NCBI GenBank assembly: GCA_003640385.1
Contig: RCAB01000016.1
Coordinates: 62,001 to 126,000 of the forward strand
Direction of reading: 5' to 3'
Origin: Setaria digitata
Taxonomy: Eukaryota; Nematoda; Chromadorea; Rhabditida; Setariidae
DNA length: 64,000 nt
Shown piece by piece: positions 50,854 through 62,400 of this stretch. Position 1 is the stretch's first letter; the number at the start of each line of letters is the position of its first letter. Both the position numbers and the translations under genes were made by a program. Below the pieces are notes generated by a model, which was given only the letters and a program-made list of their open reading frames with translations, did not search any database and was not told the origin of the DNA.

Positions 50854-52710
50854 AAAACATTTATGCAAAAACACTCGCAAAAGTATATACTTGCAACAAG
50901 TATATGACGAGAACGATGACAACGAAAAACAACTTATGAAACAGAAAAGAAGCTGAAAAAGGCTCTACAAATTTCTCCTTTCGGCCCTATTAAGCACCAT
51001 CCAACGAGTAACAGATCCCGGTTTTACCACAAAATTTATCTCGATTATGACGAAATTTTGTGTGCCACCTATTTAAATTAGTCCATCCTACTGCACAAAA
51101 CGTTCATCATCTCGATTACTGCAGCAGCAGATCACAAGTAAAACCTAGTCTGCTTATTGCCATCAAACCACTCAAAGTAATGCCTAACAAATCTGCTCTA
51201 AATACCAAAGGAGAGGAGGATTCGACCCCCTAGACTATACCTATTCTATCAAACGAAGCAAAATATTGATTCAGGAGACTCCCATCATCAATAGGAAGCA
51301 TCTCGGTATGCTACAACCTGTAATACGATGCGAAAAAAAAAAAAAAAAACGAAGTCCCCAAACAGATCGCTTGCCACCCACGACGCCCCAGACCAACGAT
51401 TGAGCCTATCACTGTCAATAAACACAACAACAAGTCTCTTATGTCACAAGTTCTACTACGCTGCTCAGTCTACCTTGAAAATTTTACATCCCACGAGGTT
51501 GCATGTGACCAACTATTATCGTACGGGTATTTAGGATACGACACCTGATAGTTCAGCATTGTCATAAGATTAGGCGAGCGACAGAAACTGACTTTTCAGC
51601 TTTGAAATGGGAAAAGAAACATGGGGAGAGTGAAGAAAAATTTTGCAGTTAGAGAAAACATGAAGAAATAGATTAAAAATCTCGTCGTAACATTGAGTAT
51701 AACACAGCTGATTACTAAGTATTTTCGTAGCAGCTTTGAAGTGAGAGCAAAACCAGAAAAAATAACTTTCGAATTACGGAAGAGAGAAAAAGAAGTGCAA
51801 AAATTTAAAAATGCTTGAAGCAATGTTGAATTATTAGTTTAGTTTTAATTGACGGTGATGTTGGACGCCATGTTTCCGTTAATTACCTCAATTCTAATTT
51901 CACTGCAATTCATTTTAAAACTAAAATTAGCGTACTAATAGGAACAGATAGGTATGTAGATCTGTATCTTAAATGAGAAAACCAGAAAACTTGCGTCACG
52001 TAAATCAGCGCTTGGTAATGACGTGAAACTCATATCAGGGGCTAATCAAACGATTTCTCAAATTTTTTGTGACTGGCTACGAACAGTTACTGTGTTTGAC
52101 GTTCGCAATAAGTAAAACTGTGTTCACAGAAAATCAATCACCGTCCTGTCCACCAACTTCCTTCCCTGTGCGACAATGATGAAAGGTAAAATGGACAAGT
52201 GGTTTGCAGTATCAAAGTGATCTAGAGATTGAGAGCAATGAAATAGCACACTATTTGAGAAGGAACATGAATTGATGCAATTTGCGAAATAGCGTGTAGG
52301 TTAAAATATCGAAGGACTAGACACATATATCATTGTGAATTTAGAGATAGAAAGGAGAGGGATATAGTCTAATATAGAGAGAGAGGAATAAGACTCAGAG
52401 TACGTCATCATACGAAAAAGTTGAGTGGTTCCCGCTCGGACCCATTTGCATAAGTTAGTATGGTGAGAGTAGCTGCGAGGTTTTTTTTCTGTGTTCGGAT
52501 ATTTGATTCGGTGTTTTTCCTGTGGTTCCGTGGTAGATCGTTTCGTTCAGCTTCCCGAGCGAAGTGCAAAATTTCGTAGTTTCCTCATTTGACATAAAGT
52601 TTTTTTAATTTTGTATCTCTTTTCTATACTTTTAACTACTCTTCGAACACATCTGTCGAACAGCCGTTGAGAATAATTGCTTCGGTAATATTCCGAGCTA
52701 AAATATCATT
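50854..52710. other. Shared upstream region of divergent rpl-18 and ALY/REF genes
   Basis: About 1.9 kb of less AT-rich DNA separates the two outward-pointing genes. The ORFs within it have no splice support or recognisable product. The segment at about 52380-52700 is pyrimidine-rich on the plus strand and probably contains the ALY/REF promoter. No gene is seen. Confidence 0.55.
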
Positions 52711-52716
52711 TTTCAG
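52711..52716 (+). promoter_or_regulatory. Predicted trans-splice acceptor of the ALY/REF mRNA
   Basis: TTTCAG (in CATTTTTCAG) is followed by 32 nt of leader and the ATG at 52749. No upstream coding exon is required. Confidence 0.55.
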
Positions 52717-52748
52717 GGATTTACGAGTTTTGACAGCTAATGCACAAC

Positions 52749-54772
52749 ATGAGTTTAGTTAATTTGTCGCTGGATGAAATTATCGCACGCCAACGAGTAA
52801 GTCTTCCTTTGTTCTGTTGTTCTATAACTTGTTTGATTTGGCGTCTGGAGGGAAAGAAGAAACAAAAGCAACAGTTTCGGTAAAATGTTAAATGCCTTTT
52901 TTAGGGAAAGGTCAAGAAGTCGAATGGTTCTATAAACCGGTTCCGTGCAAACAAGAAAAAAAGAGATTATGCTCCAGAATATGCCAGTGCCAACTCAGCA
53001 TTCACGAGACCGGAGGTGGTTCCTTTGTGTTTCATAACTTCGGAGAACTAATTCCCCCATCCTACAAAGGGTACATTTCTAGTCACTTACTGGATGGAAT
53101 GCTTTGGGATTAACCAACATGGAATCAGGAAATTTTTTTCAAATTTTTGCTGGTAAATTCCAGTCCCTGACTTCTACGATCTCTTGCCATAGTTTGTTGT
53201 TATTGAATACGAATCTAGTTTCAGTGACAGCTAAAAGTCGTTAGCAGAATGCTTTACGCAACAGCAGTCAAGCGTAAAATATGCTACCCTCCATTATGCT
53301 TTAAAATTAAAGTTTTGGCCAAATGATTATTTCTGGATAACTTTTCGAATGATATTCATTTATTTTCGTTATTCCTGTACGGTAGTTCCATAATTTGTAG
53401 GATGTGCCTTCTGGTAAATGGGACCATAGCGGATTTGAGGAAATGTATGGTAACGGATCCGGTGACGCTTCATCTCCACTCCCAGCACCAGAACGGGGTG
53501 GACGATTCAACCGTGTTGATTTGGCAAGAAAAGTGCGCCTTCACATTACAAATCTGGCACCGACAGTTAATTCAGCTGACCTCAATGTATGTTCTGGGTT
53601 TTAGTAGTTCGGATAAAATTGAGCATTTTTATCTTGAATTATCCTTTGTTCTAAGGTTGAGGTTATTATATTAGTGATTTACCATCATGTTTAGTGTGAT
53701 ACATACAACTCACTTTGAAGTATTGAGCAGAATAGTTAGAGACTTGTGCCTCTTTTGGGGTTGGTTGTGTCGTTTCCCTGGGTCATCGAATAAACGGAAT
53801 AGTTGTCGGTTCGAATCATGATTGTTTTTAAGGTCACTGTTAGAGTATTCATAAACATGTGTAATATATGAAAGTTTAGTTTTTATTGGACTGGTTTGTT
53901 TTCGAACCTTGAAATTGATTTCGATTAATTTATTCTTCTTTGAAATGGACTATTGTAGGAACTTTTCGAAGAGTATTCAGTCATCTCAGCCAATGTCAAT
54001 TATGATGAAATGGGAGAATCAGTTGGCACGGCTGATGTTGTGACTGATAGAGTCACTGCGAGGGAAATTATTGCCAACTTAGATGGTGTGGCGCTTGACG
54101 GCAAGTCGAATGCTCTTCATTTTTAATATTAATTTGATTTATACAACGCTCTATTTTCTTTACTGGTGGCTATTATGTCTATCTTAAGAGCGTAAGTGCA
54201 GTGTAATAAAATGTAAACTGTTTAGTGTATTCTCTATAGTCGTGTTTCCGCTTATTCATCCTATAGTCTCGCGTGCGTTATTGGTAGAATCATCGAAAAT
54301 ATAAAAGTATATTTTATAGGTGAGGTAATGGCCTTCCATATGATCGATGACCAGGCGGTGCCAGTTAGCCGTAATGTTCGTGTTAAGGATCGTTTGAGTT
54401 TTCGGCAGCGTCCATGGGGTGTAATTAAAAAACGACAGCCACCGTTGAAGCGTATGGTAAGAGGATTTTTGTCAGGTTTTTATGAGCTAATTGCAACTCT
54501 AATAGTTAACTATATATCATTTTCCACCTCAAACTTTAGATGTACTTTCACGATAGATGTAATAAATAACGATTTGTATGAGGAGGTTCTACTTCCGTTT
54601 GAATATTGATGTCTCATTTTATTTTAATTTACTTTAGTTCACTGGCAGCAGTGGACGTCGTAAGAATCGTTCGAAGCGTACGCAAATGACTGACGAAGAA
54701 TTGGATCGAGAACTCGAAGAGTATATGAATAAGCGTATCCAGAAGCAAGATGAGCAGAAAATGGAGACTTGA
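52749..54772 (+). CDS. ALY/REF (THO complex subunit 4) mRNA-export adaptor
   Basis: Exons 52749-52796, 52905-53015, 53401-53586, 53959-54100, 54320-54456 and 54638-54772 encode 252 aa. The N-terminal LSLDEIIARQR (6-16) and C-terminal MTDEELDRELEEYMNKR match the two UAP56-binding motifs of ALY/REF proteins. The second exon is Lys/Arg-rich, as expected for the RNA-binding arms. The RRM begins at KVRLHITNLAPTV (about 97-109) and continues through LFEEYSVISANVNYDEMG, GTADVV and LDGEVMAFHMID. ALY/REF proteins are nuclear adaptors that hand spliced mRNA to the export receptor. The intron after 54100 has a GC donor (g|gcaagt); the nearby GT alternative would create a stop. Three aly genes exist in C. 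elegans; which one this matches is not clear. Confidence 0.94.
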
Positions 54773-55675
54773 TTTTTCATTTTCATTGCTGTTCCCTCAA
54801 TTATATCGTCATTTATATTAATTTTAAAAGAAATGAAGTAAGAGCGTAACACATTCTTCAAGTATTTAAGTATTTAAGAAAGAAACTGAGTTAAAAATAG
54901 ACAACGGTAAAAGGCAAGAAATAGAATTAATATTTGTATTTCCGTTTGAAGGGAAAGCGCAGTGGTTTTGGTAGGAACTATTGATACAGGGGTTTAAATT
55001 AATTCTCTGGTTGGCATCTTAAATATTTGCAGTGTTTTTTTTTTCTTTAAATCATTCGAAAATGAGGTAAGCATTGATTTTGTTTTTTTGTTTTTGTTTT
55101 TGTTTTGTTTTGTTTCTTTTTTTTCTTTTTTTTTGTATCAAATAATGCTTTTACGCTAAGCGATCAATGCCCTTGTTCTATGCCGTTCTGGGTTATTTCC
55201 TATACCTAGAGTTTTGGTTTTTTTTTATTACTTAAGATTTGCTATTGAGTTGTAAACAGGCATTTTTGAATTATTATGAATAGTCTGTCTTGAATTGTAA
55301 TCAGTCGGTTTCCTGTGTGACTGAGAAAATGAAGATGGAGAGGGAATTGTATCTCAGTCCTTTTTTTTTTTTCTGATGTCGACCTAAATATGCATACTTG
55401 AGTAGTAATACTGTAGTTGTGTTACTTGATGCACCGTTTGTACGGCACCTTTAATCTGAAAGTGCTTTGCTGACAGTTGTGTTTCAGAACATTGCGACTG
55501 TTACCTCGTTCATCCTAGTTCACTCTTCGTTTTACAGTAATATTCTCTGGACCAGGTCCGGTTCCTTGTATTGTTCCTTTTTTTTTTTTTTTTTTTGGTA
55601 AGAGATTTCACTCTGTTGCTGTTGTTTTTCATATTCCTCCTTTTTTCTGAAATCGAAGTCGTGATACATTTATTG

Positions 55676-55681
55676 AATAAA
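55676..55681 (+). terminator. AATAAA polyadenylation signal of the ALY/REF mRNA
   Basis: Perfect AATAAA in the context TTGAATAAAATA, about 900 nt after the ALY/REF stop and about 80-112 nt before predicted trans-splice acceptors of the next gene. Confidence 0.6.
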
Positions 55682-55750
55682 ATATTTTTGAAGATAGTTT
55701 GTATAATGGTGGGATTTGCCGTTTATTTTCTTTTTAAGTTAATTTAGTTC

Positions 55751-55792
55751 CTTCTTTGCAGATCTAGCAAAAGTTAGTTTCCTTTACTGCAG
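55751..55792 (+). promoter_or_regulatory. Two candidate trans-splice acceptors upstream of the PIP-box gene
   Basis: CTTCTTTGCAG ends at 55761 and CCTTTACTGCAG ends at 55792. Both are good nematode acceptors without an upstream exon, 92 and 61 nt before the ATG. Confidence 0.5.
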
Positions 55793-55853
55793 GCTTGGAT
55801 TCCTAGGACGTTTCATCACAGTTCGTCCAAAAATTATTTGTTTACTGGGTTAA

Positions 55854-58800
55854 ATGGAGAGACATTATGTGGAATTTGTTAGTGCCGAAGAATTGGAACT
55901 ATTTATGAGCAGATATATGGTGGCAGTTTATGATGATCGTCTCTACTTGAGAAAGAGTTGTATGCAGGTCTTATCTACTATAAATAAAGTAGGTAGTCGG
56001 CAAGTTCTTGATTTCTAGAATTTGATTGGTAGTTTTAAAGTGGTTCCGTAGAAATCGCTACTATTATAGAGCACTGAATTACGAAAATATCAAATATCAA
56101 CACTCTTAAGTTTTCGGATTTGTTCAGTAGTTAAGTTGTAGAATGCTTCAAAACACTTGTTTCGTTATTTTATATTTCAAATCGGATATTTTGAAGAAGA
56201 TAATGTGATTTTTTTTTAGGTTTCCAATGTTTCGTTTGATTCAGTCTTGCCAGATGATTTCACCTCTAATGTGTTTGAGTATATGAGAAGACGACATCAG
56301 GTTAATTTTCCTTCCAAAGTGAAAGTTGGTCAATATTTTATTATTATTCTTAAAAAGAGAAAAAAAGACCCGAAACATTGGTGAAACGGAAATGTTTTAG
56401 GAAATTTATACCTCCGGTCAGTCATCACCAGTGTTGATAGCAAAATGTGATGGCTGTAAACGATCAACATTATTTGATGACTTCCCATGTATTGCTGTTC
56501 ATTTTACCAGTGATGATGCATCTGATACATTTGGACCTTTATTGGTATTCGTTTTATTCGAGAATTCCAATTCATTTTTAATCTCGCTGTTGCATGCATG
56601 TTCTTAGTTTGATTTATCTCAGTGACAATTAAGAAGTAGTGTAATGCGTCATCACTTTGTTTTTTCATCTGTGATCGCTAATCAGCTTTACAGTATTGGT
56701 GTTCGTTACATTGCTTCACACTTTTTAAAATTTCATATCACATATTTCAGAAAAGTTATTTGAATTTTATGCACTGCTTTTTATCATTAGCAGTTTCGCT
56801 GTATGATCCATGGAGCGCAGTCCGAATTCTTAATAAAGTCTGTCCAGAAGTTTTGCCTGCTTTGAGACGTAGCGCACAGAAATCCATGGGAAATCTGAAT
56901 ATTATGTCGGTGCGTTCTTATAATTTATATACTAGAAGAGCTTTTCACCATTTTATGAGTATGTGGCCCTTTAAATACTATGTAATGTAACACCATTTCG
57001 CTGAATCTTCTGAAGTTTTTACACGAACAAATATAAAAAGAATCAAGATACTGGAAAGTTTCTTTTTATAGTTTATAGTTGTTTCTGGAAAAAAAGCATA
57101 AGGACGCAGAAGAAAAAATGGGAACATGAGCGTTTGGGTCCCGGTCTAAGAAACTTTAAAGTTTTTGTCATGCCATCAAGGATAAATTCCTTCCTATACT
57201 TTAAAAAGGAATATTTCTTTTGCAGCGGCGTTTCTGCTTTGGCTATCCCTCAGATTTCTTTGCTAGATGCTGTTATCACGCTTGATGTATTTGATGTATC
57301 CTATTTCCTTAAGGTACTAATTTCGTATATTATGACAGCAACAGTTGACGACTATCACAATGGCGATGTTGAGTTCCGCGCTAATTACCACGTGTTGAAA
57401 CAATTCATTGATACAGTAGTAGCAATGAATGAAATACTGCGAGAGGATATGCAGCCTAAGTGAGTTTTGTTTCATTTTGTTATGTTGTTGGGATTTTAAT
57501 CGCCCAATTAGGTTGGAAAGTACAGTTTAACAGTTATTATCACATTCTTTCTAGAGGCAGATAATAGTTTAGGTTTGTGGATTTTATGCGGTTTTTATTA
57601 TCAGTATTAAAGGTAATCATAATATTTTTTCGAGTTCTGATTTTTTTTTTTGCGTCAGAATAAAGCGGACTGTTATTTAAGAATTTAAATGCGTTGCTGT
57701 TGCTCTAAAAATAAAAAAGAAAAAAAGATTCACGCAATCCACGCATGAACAACTCATTTTTGGTTCATTTTTTAATAGGCTTGATTACGGGAGGACGAAC
57801 TAAGCTGGATGGGTAGAGATCATGATTTCAGGTTCATCTTTTTTTTCAAGGAATATTAAACTTAAACCATTATATTGATTTTTTACCTTTATCTAGTGAA
57901 GCGGTCAAGTCTGCAGTTAATGTTGCCACTAAATTCATGGCTGTTATACCAAACTGCACCAATTCTTCTGTTATGACAAAAATGATCACATATCTCAATC
58001 GAAACATCGAACAACTGTCAACTAATTTCCGCGTGATGAATTCAACCGTGATGAACAATAAATATCAAGTAAATTCTCCTTACGTAGTTTCAAATTATTG
58101 CTAATATTGGGAAGAATTCGAGGCGTTTCTGAAAAAAGGAAAAGAAAAAATAGGAAACAAACAAACAAGAAGGTACCATATAGTTTGCTTTTGTGCATTT
58201 ACAGACGAAAACATCCAATCAAACAAGTGCATATGTAATAGCTATTTCTCTTTGTGATCGGCTTGCGTGCCTCAATGTTATTGAAAATATTGGAGTTATT
58301 TCACCATTATTTAAGTAATTTTTTCGAAATTGTTCATAATTTATGATTATTTATAATCATTATACGTTGGCGTTATGTGGGAAACGACTAATTTTAGTAG
58401 TAATAGTAATTTACTCGATAAATTATATTAATAAATCCATCTAGTTAAAAAAAAAGAATTTTACTAAGACTATCAGACATTAATCTTTTTAATGGTTTTT
58501 TTTTTTAATTATTTTTCAGAACTCCTAAGAACAAAGCCGTAGTATCAAGTCCTATATCGTCTGTTGGCAAAAAAGCGCTTGCGGAAAAAAATGATTTGAC
58601 ACCAGAAATAGTTAAAAGTCGTATTGCTGATTTTATCAGGTAAGTAAGTATTTTGCCTTTCTTTCTTGTATGTGTGCATTGCAGCTTTCTTATTACCGAA
58701 CAGTCTCCGATTTAATTCAACTTTGTTATATGCATACTGTAATTGAAATTCTTTGACAGATTAAGTTTTCTCTGTTTACATCCGTCTCTATTGGTTAAAT

Positions 58801-59430
58801 AATCATTTTGTTTTTTAAAGTATTGATACCCCTGTACTTCAATCTTTAAATGAAGTAGATAACTATGGCGATGTTACTGTTTCTATGAAGGAAAATATTT
58901 CTATTGGTTCGGAAATTTTGGAAAAGAAAAGCTATTGTAGTTTCCTGCGTAAAGTTTCTCCTAAGGTTATTTTTATAATAATTAATTAGAAGTTAATAAA
59001 TAACGGATAATGTCGTGCACGCATATGTAACATGTAGTAACTTCAGCTTATTAAAGAGAGAATCATATTGTGAAGCTATATCCCTCTAATGAAGTTAAAT
59101 TAGTGGTTTCAGCTTTTGGCACTGTAACCGTTTTATCAGTCCTGCTGATTGTTCAATGGGATGTAATTTAATTACATCCTACTGAACAATTACAGACGCG
59201 CTGTACTGCGTTTGTAACGGTGTTAGCAGCTAGACGGTTGCAGTTTAGCTCCATGTACTTGTCAGGAGCTGTTCTTATTCAAATTTCAGGCGCTGATTTC
59301 CAAGAAAAAAGGATTGTCGAATAGGAAATCAAATTTATTATTTGCTAATATGAAATTCAATCAGCAGAAGCATAAGAAAAAAAATCTTAAAGGACAAACA
59401 AAAATTACAAGTTTTTTTAAAAAATATTAG
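55854..59430 (+). CDS. Unrecognised 470-aa protein ending in a PCNA-interacting (PIP) box
   Basis: Exons 55854-55988, 56220-56300, 56401-56544, 56751-56909, 57254-57459, 57897-58068, 58205-58314, 58520-58639, 58821-58965 and 59290-59430 keep one frame and encode 470 aa. The N-terminal two thirds look alpha-helical, with a Cys pair CDGC near residue 91. The C-terminal third is basic and Ser/Lys-rich. The tail GQTKITSFFKKY fits the PIP-box consensus Q-x-x-I-x-x-F-F (Q460, I463, F466, F467). PIP boxes dock proteins on the PCNA sliding clamp, so a DNA replication or repair role is a reasonable inference. I considered Pol delta p66 (similar length and tail position) and Fanconi proteins, but the N-terminal part did not let me assign either. 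The acceptor of the fifth exon is ambiguous (57226 or 57254); only 57254 preserves frame. Confidence 0.8.
59149..59189. repeat. 41-bp near-perfect palindrome inside an intron
   Basis: Arms TTGTTCAATGGGATGTAATT and AATTACATCCTACTGAACAA are complementary apart from two positions and are separated by one base. It lies in the last intron (58966-59289) of the PIP-box gene. It may be the core of a small inverted-repeat element. Confidence 0.85.
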
Positions 59431-62400
59431 TTCTGATTATCAAGCGGCTATCTCTGTCATAATTTTTTTTTTCCGTTACAAATAGTAGGCACAAGAATGT
59501 GGCATGATGAAATTATGTTGATGGCTATCCATTCACATTTTCTGTTGTTCTGGAAGAATGGAATTTAAGGGAATGAAATAGCTAAGACTATGTGTATGGA
59601 TAAACTCAAACCTGTAAATTTGGTCGTCTATGTCTCTCATTTCCTCTATAGTTGCCATTCGAAGTATTAGTCGAGGTTCTCGTAAATGTAACTTATGAAG
59701 CGAGAGTATAGGAATTGGTCAAGTTGATTTTGATAGCAATTCATTGTAACACCGTAAGCAAGTGAAAACTTAGCATTACAGATAACTCATGTTCTTCTCT
59801 AAGGAACACAGTTAAGAAAATCTTATGTGAAATATTCGTCCTCTAGGAATCTAATTTTTTGAATTCAGTAACATGCCGGGGTTTTATCTGCTTTCCTCAG
59901 AATTTTTACCAGTTATTTTATTATTGCTGGTTGCTTCGTGCAAAAAATATATCTGAAATATTTTTTCTGTTAATTCAGTTTAGCACATAGTGCTTTAATA
60001 TTATTTTAAGGTCACCATATATTTGGACAGGTCTAGAAACCATGCTCTTTTAAATCTTCAACCCTGATCTATGGGAACTGAATTGTAACATTTATTAATG
60101 GTGATTAGAATATTCTTATTACAAAATTTCAAAAAATTTCATGTCGTGATAGCGGAAGCCAGGATATGTCGTAGTTACACTGGCCCAAATTAATGAATTT
60201 CGAGGTTTTTTTTTTTCCTTTTGTTATTAAATACTAAAGAAATTTAATGGAAAGTAATAGAACTGTGACGACTTCTGTTCTTTTAACTGAAGATTTTATG
60301 GTATTTGGGGCATATGATTTGACATTTTTTTTAAGGAGAATTAAAGTCGTCTAAATTACAAGCCAAAAATTTGTATTGAAATGCGGGTTTTGTGCATGGT
60401 TTTTCCCACTAATTTCAAAACCGTTGTTACTTTCATTTATTTTTTTGCGTTTCAATATTATATTTAAATATTTTGAATTTGCCATCCATTTTCCATTTAA
60501 AGTAGAGCAACAGTATAGTTTCCACTTCAAATTGTATGATTTCCATTAGGCAATTTTTCAGACCTGCTGAAAAGAGATAAAGATTAATTTTGAAAAAATT
60601 TTTCTCATTGTATTAGTTGTTATTGTTGCTGTATGATTCGAGGAATATTGATTTCTTAATGTGATACTGTGTGATATTTTAGAAAGGAAGTAAATAAAAA
60701 ATTATTTGATATACAGTTGTTTATTGATTATTTCCGTATTAAAGGCTAATGATTGATTTCAAGGAAAAAAGTTAAAATTAGGGAATGTTAAGTTATGCTT
60801 AAGAGAATTTGTTGGGGTCACAGTTTTCTACCTTTGTGAAAATATATCAGGCATAACTTGATAATTCTTTTACAGTTGTAATAAAAAGGAAAAGAAAAGT
60901 TCCACCTGGTAAGAGAGGGTTGTTAGGTGAATTTTGGTTGGATCAAAGTTTAAGTTTCCACTTGAAACGAATGATCCTTTCTTGTTTCCTGTTCAGTTCT
61001 TTGCTGTTAATAGTGAAGGAGTGGTTTTTACGGAGTAAAATTTAAGCGATTTTAAAAGAGGAATTTCTCCTTCCCTTTTTAGCTATCGTAATAGAAATTC
61101 AGTGCGACGAATTTCTAAATTTTAGAAATGTTTACAGGCTATAAATGGACTATATTTGCTTTCAAAAATGACTTTGCTCCCAATAGTAAATAAAAATGAT
61201 GTAATATTCTTTCTCTATACAGATGAATATATTACTTGATCGAAAATATCTTTACTATTACTATTATTTATTGCAATGTTTCGTTTGCAACATTTATTAT
61301 CTTTAGTAAAGTTAATTATAACATTGATTCTTTATTGTTATAGCTATACAAATATATGAAGAAGATATAAGCAAATTTATACCATACTCACATCTCTGCA
61401 TAAATTGATGTGAATAAAAATTTTTCGGTTTGTTTTTTTTGGATATGATATATGTATGACAAGTGATGGGATGATACGTTTTTATCCTCTTGTCTGATGT
61501 GGAAAATATATATTAATTAATTGGTGTCCGATTAAAAAACACTTGTTATCAATTTCTCTCATTACTAAAAAGTTTAATTAATAGGTTAAATAAAGAAGCT
61601 GTAATCTGTTTTAGTTGCACATCATAAAATATCGATAAAATTTTGTATAAATTTTATACATTTGCAACTGCTTGCTCTTTAACATGAAGTTTCTTTTTTT
61701 TCTTTTTTTTTTATTTCTCTAAAATCCAAATACAGTTGGTGGCAAGTGGAAGAACTATTACACCATTTTTTTTTTTTTTTTTTTCAGATACTAGCCGTCC
61801 GTCTTTAACCTTCTGTTAACTGTACACAAAGCTATAAAATTACAACATTTTAAACCGAAAAGAAATAAACTGTTTTTGATCAGTTGAAAATATAAAAATA
61901 AGTTTGATTTGTCCATTGAGATTCTAGAAGCTTTTCGACATCGCTTGATTCAATCATTGTGATATATATCATCTCAAATTGCGTCGTATTGGGCACATTT
62001 TGGAATTATCCTAATTGATCGGGATAGTAATGGGTTCAGTTAAACAGATGTAAGATTTTCTTGATAATAGGCTACACCAAACTCTATTAAGCATAACTTT
62101 TATAAGAATAGTTTAAGACTAATTAATCGGGTAGATGTTTTGAAATTCGAGAATCCTTCTTTATCTGAAGCAACTAAAAGTCATAAAAAGTGATAACAAA
62201 CAATCATACTTTGGGAAGAAAATAGAAAGAGAACGATTTCTCAAATTTTAAATATTGGAAAACAAAGGCAACATGTGGAAGTGATCCTATGGAATTTATA
62301 AACATAAAGTACCAAAATCATATGTACGAGAGTAATAAGTAGAAATTTCAATGTTTAGGAAATATGGCGTGAGTTAAATCGGAGATACCATGGAAGTTTT

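Larger units (their letters stand above)
54773..55792 (+). other. Long 3' UTR and intercistronic region
   Basis: From the ALY/REF stop to the next gene's leader there is about 1 kb with T-rich runs (for example 55080-55135 and 55580-55596) and no coding exon. The only well-placed AATAAA is at 55676. Two acceptor-like sites (cttctttgcag ending 55761 and cctttactgcag ending 55792) follow 80-111 nt later. Confidence 0.6.

Noticed and set aside
51190..51232. Second T-arm-like motif (GGATTCGACCCCC)
   Set aside because: Only the arm is present; upstream sequence does not fold into the rest of a tRNA.
53756..53835. tRNA-like T-loop sequence (GGTTCGAATC) in an ALY/REF intron
   Set aside because: The bases flanking the loop do not form a 5-bp T stem and no matching acceptor, D or anticodon arms could be found.
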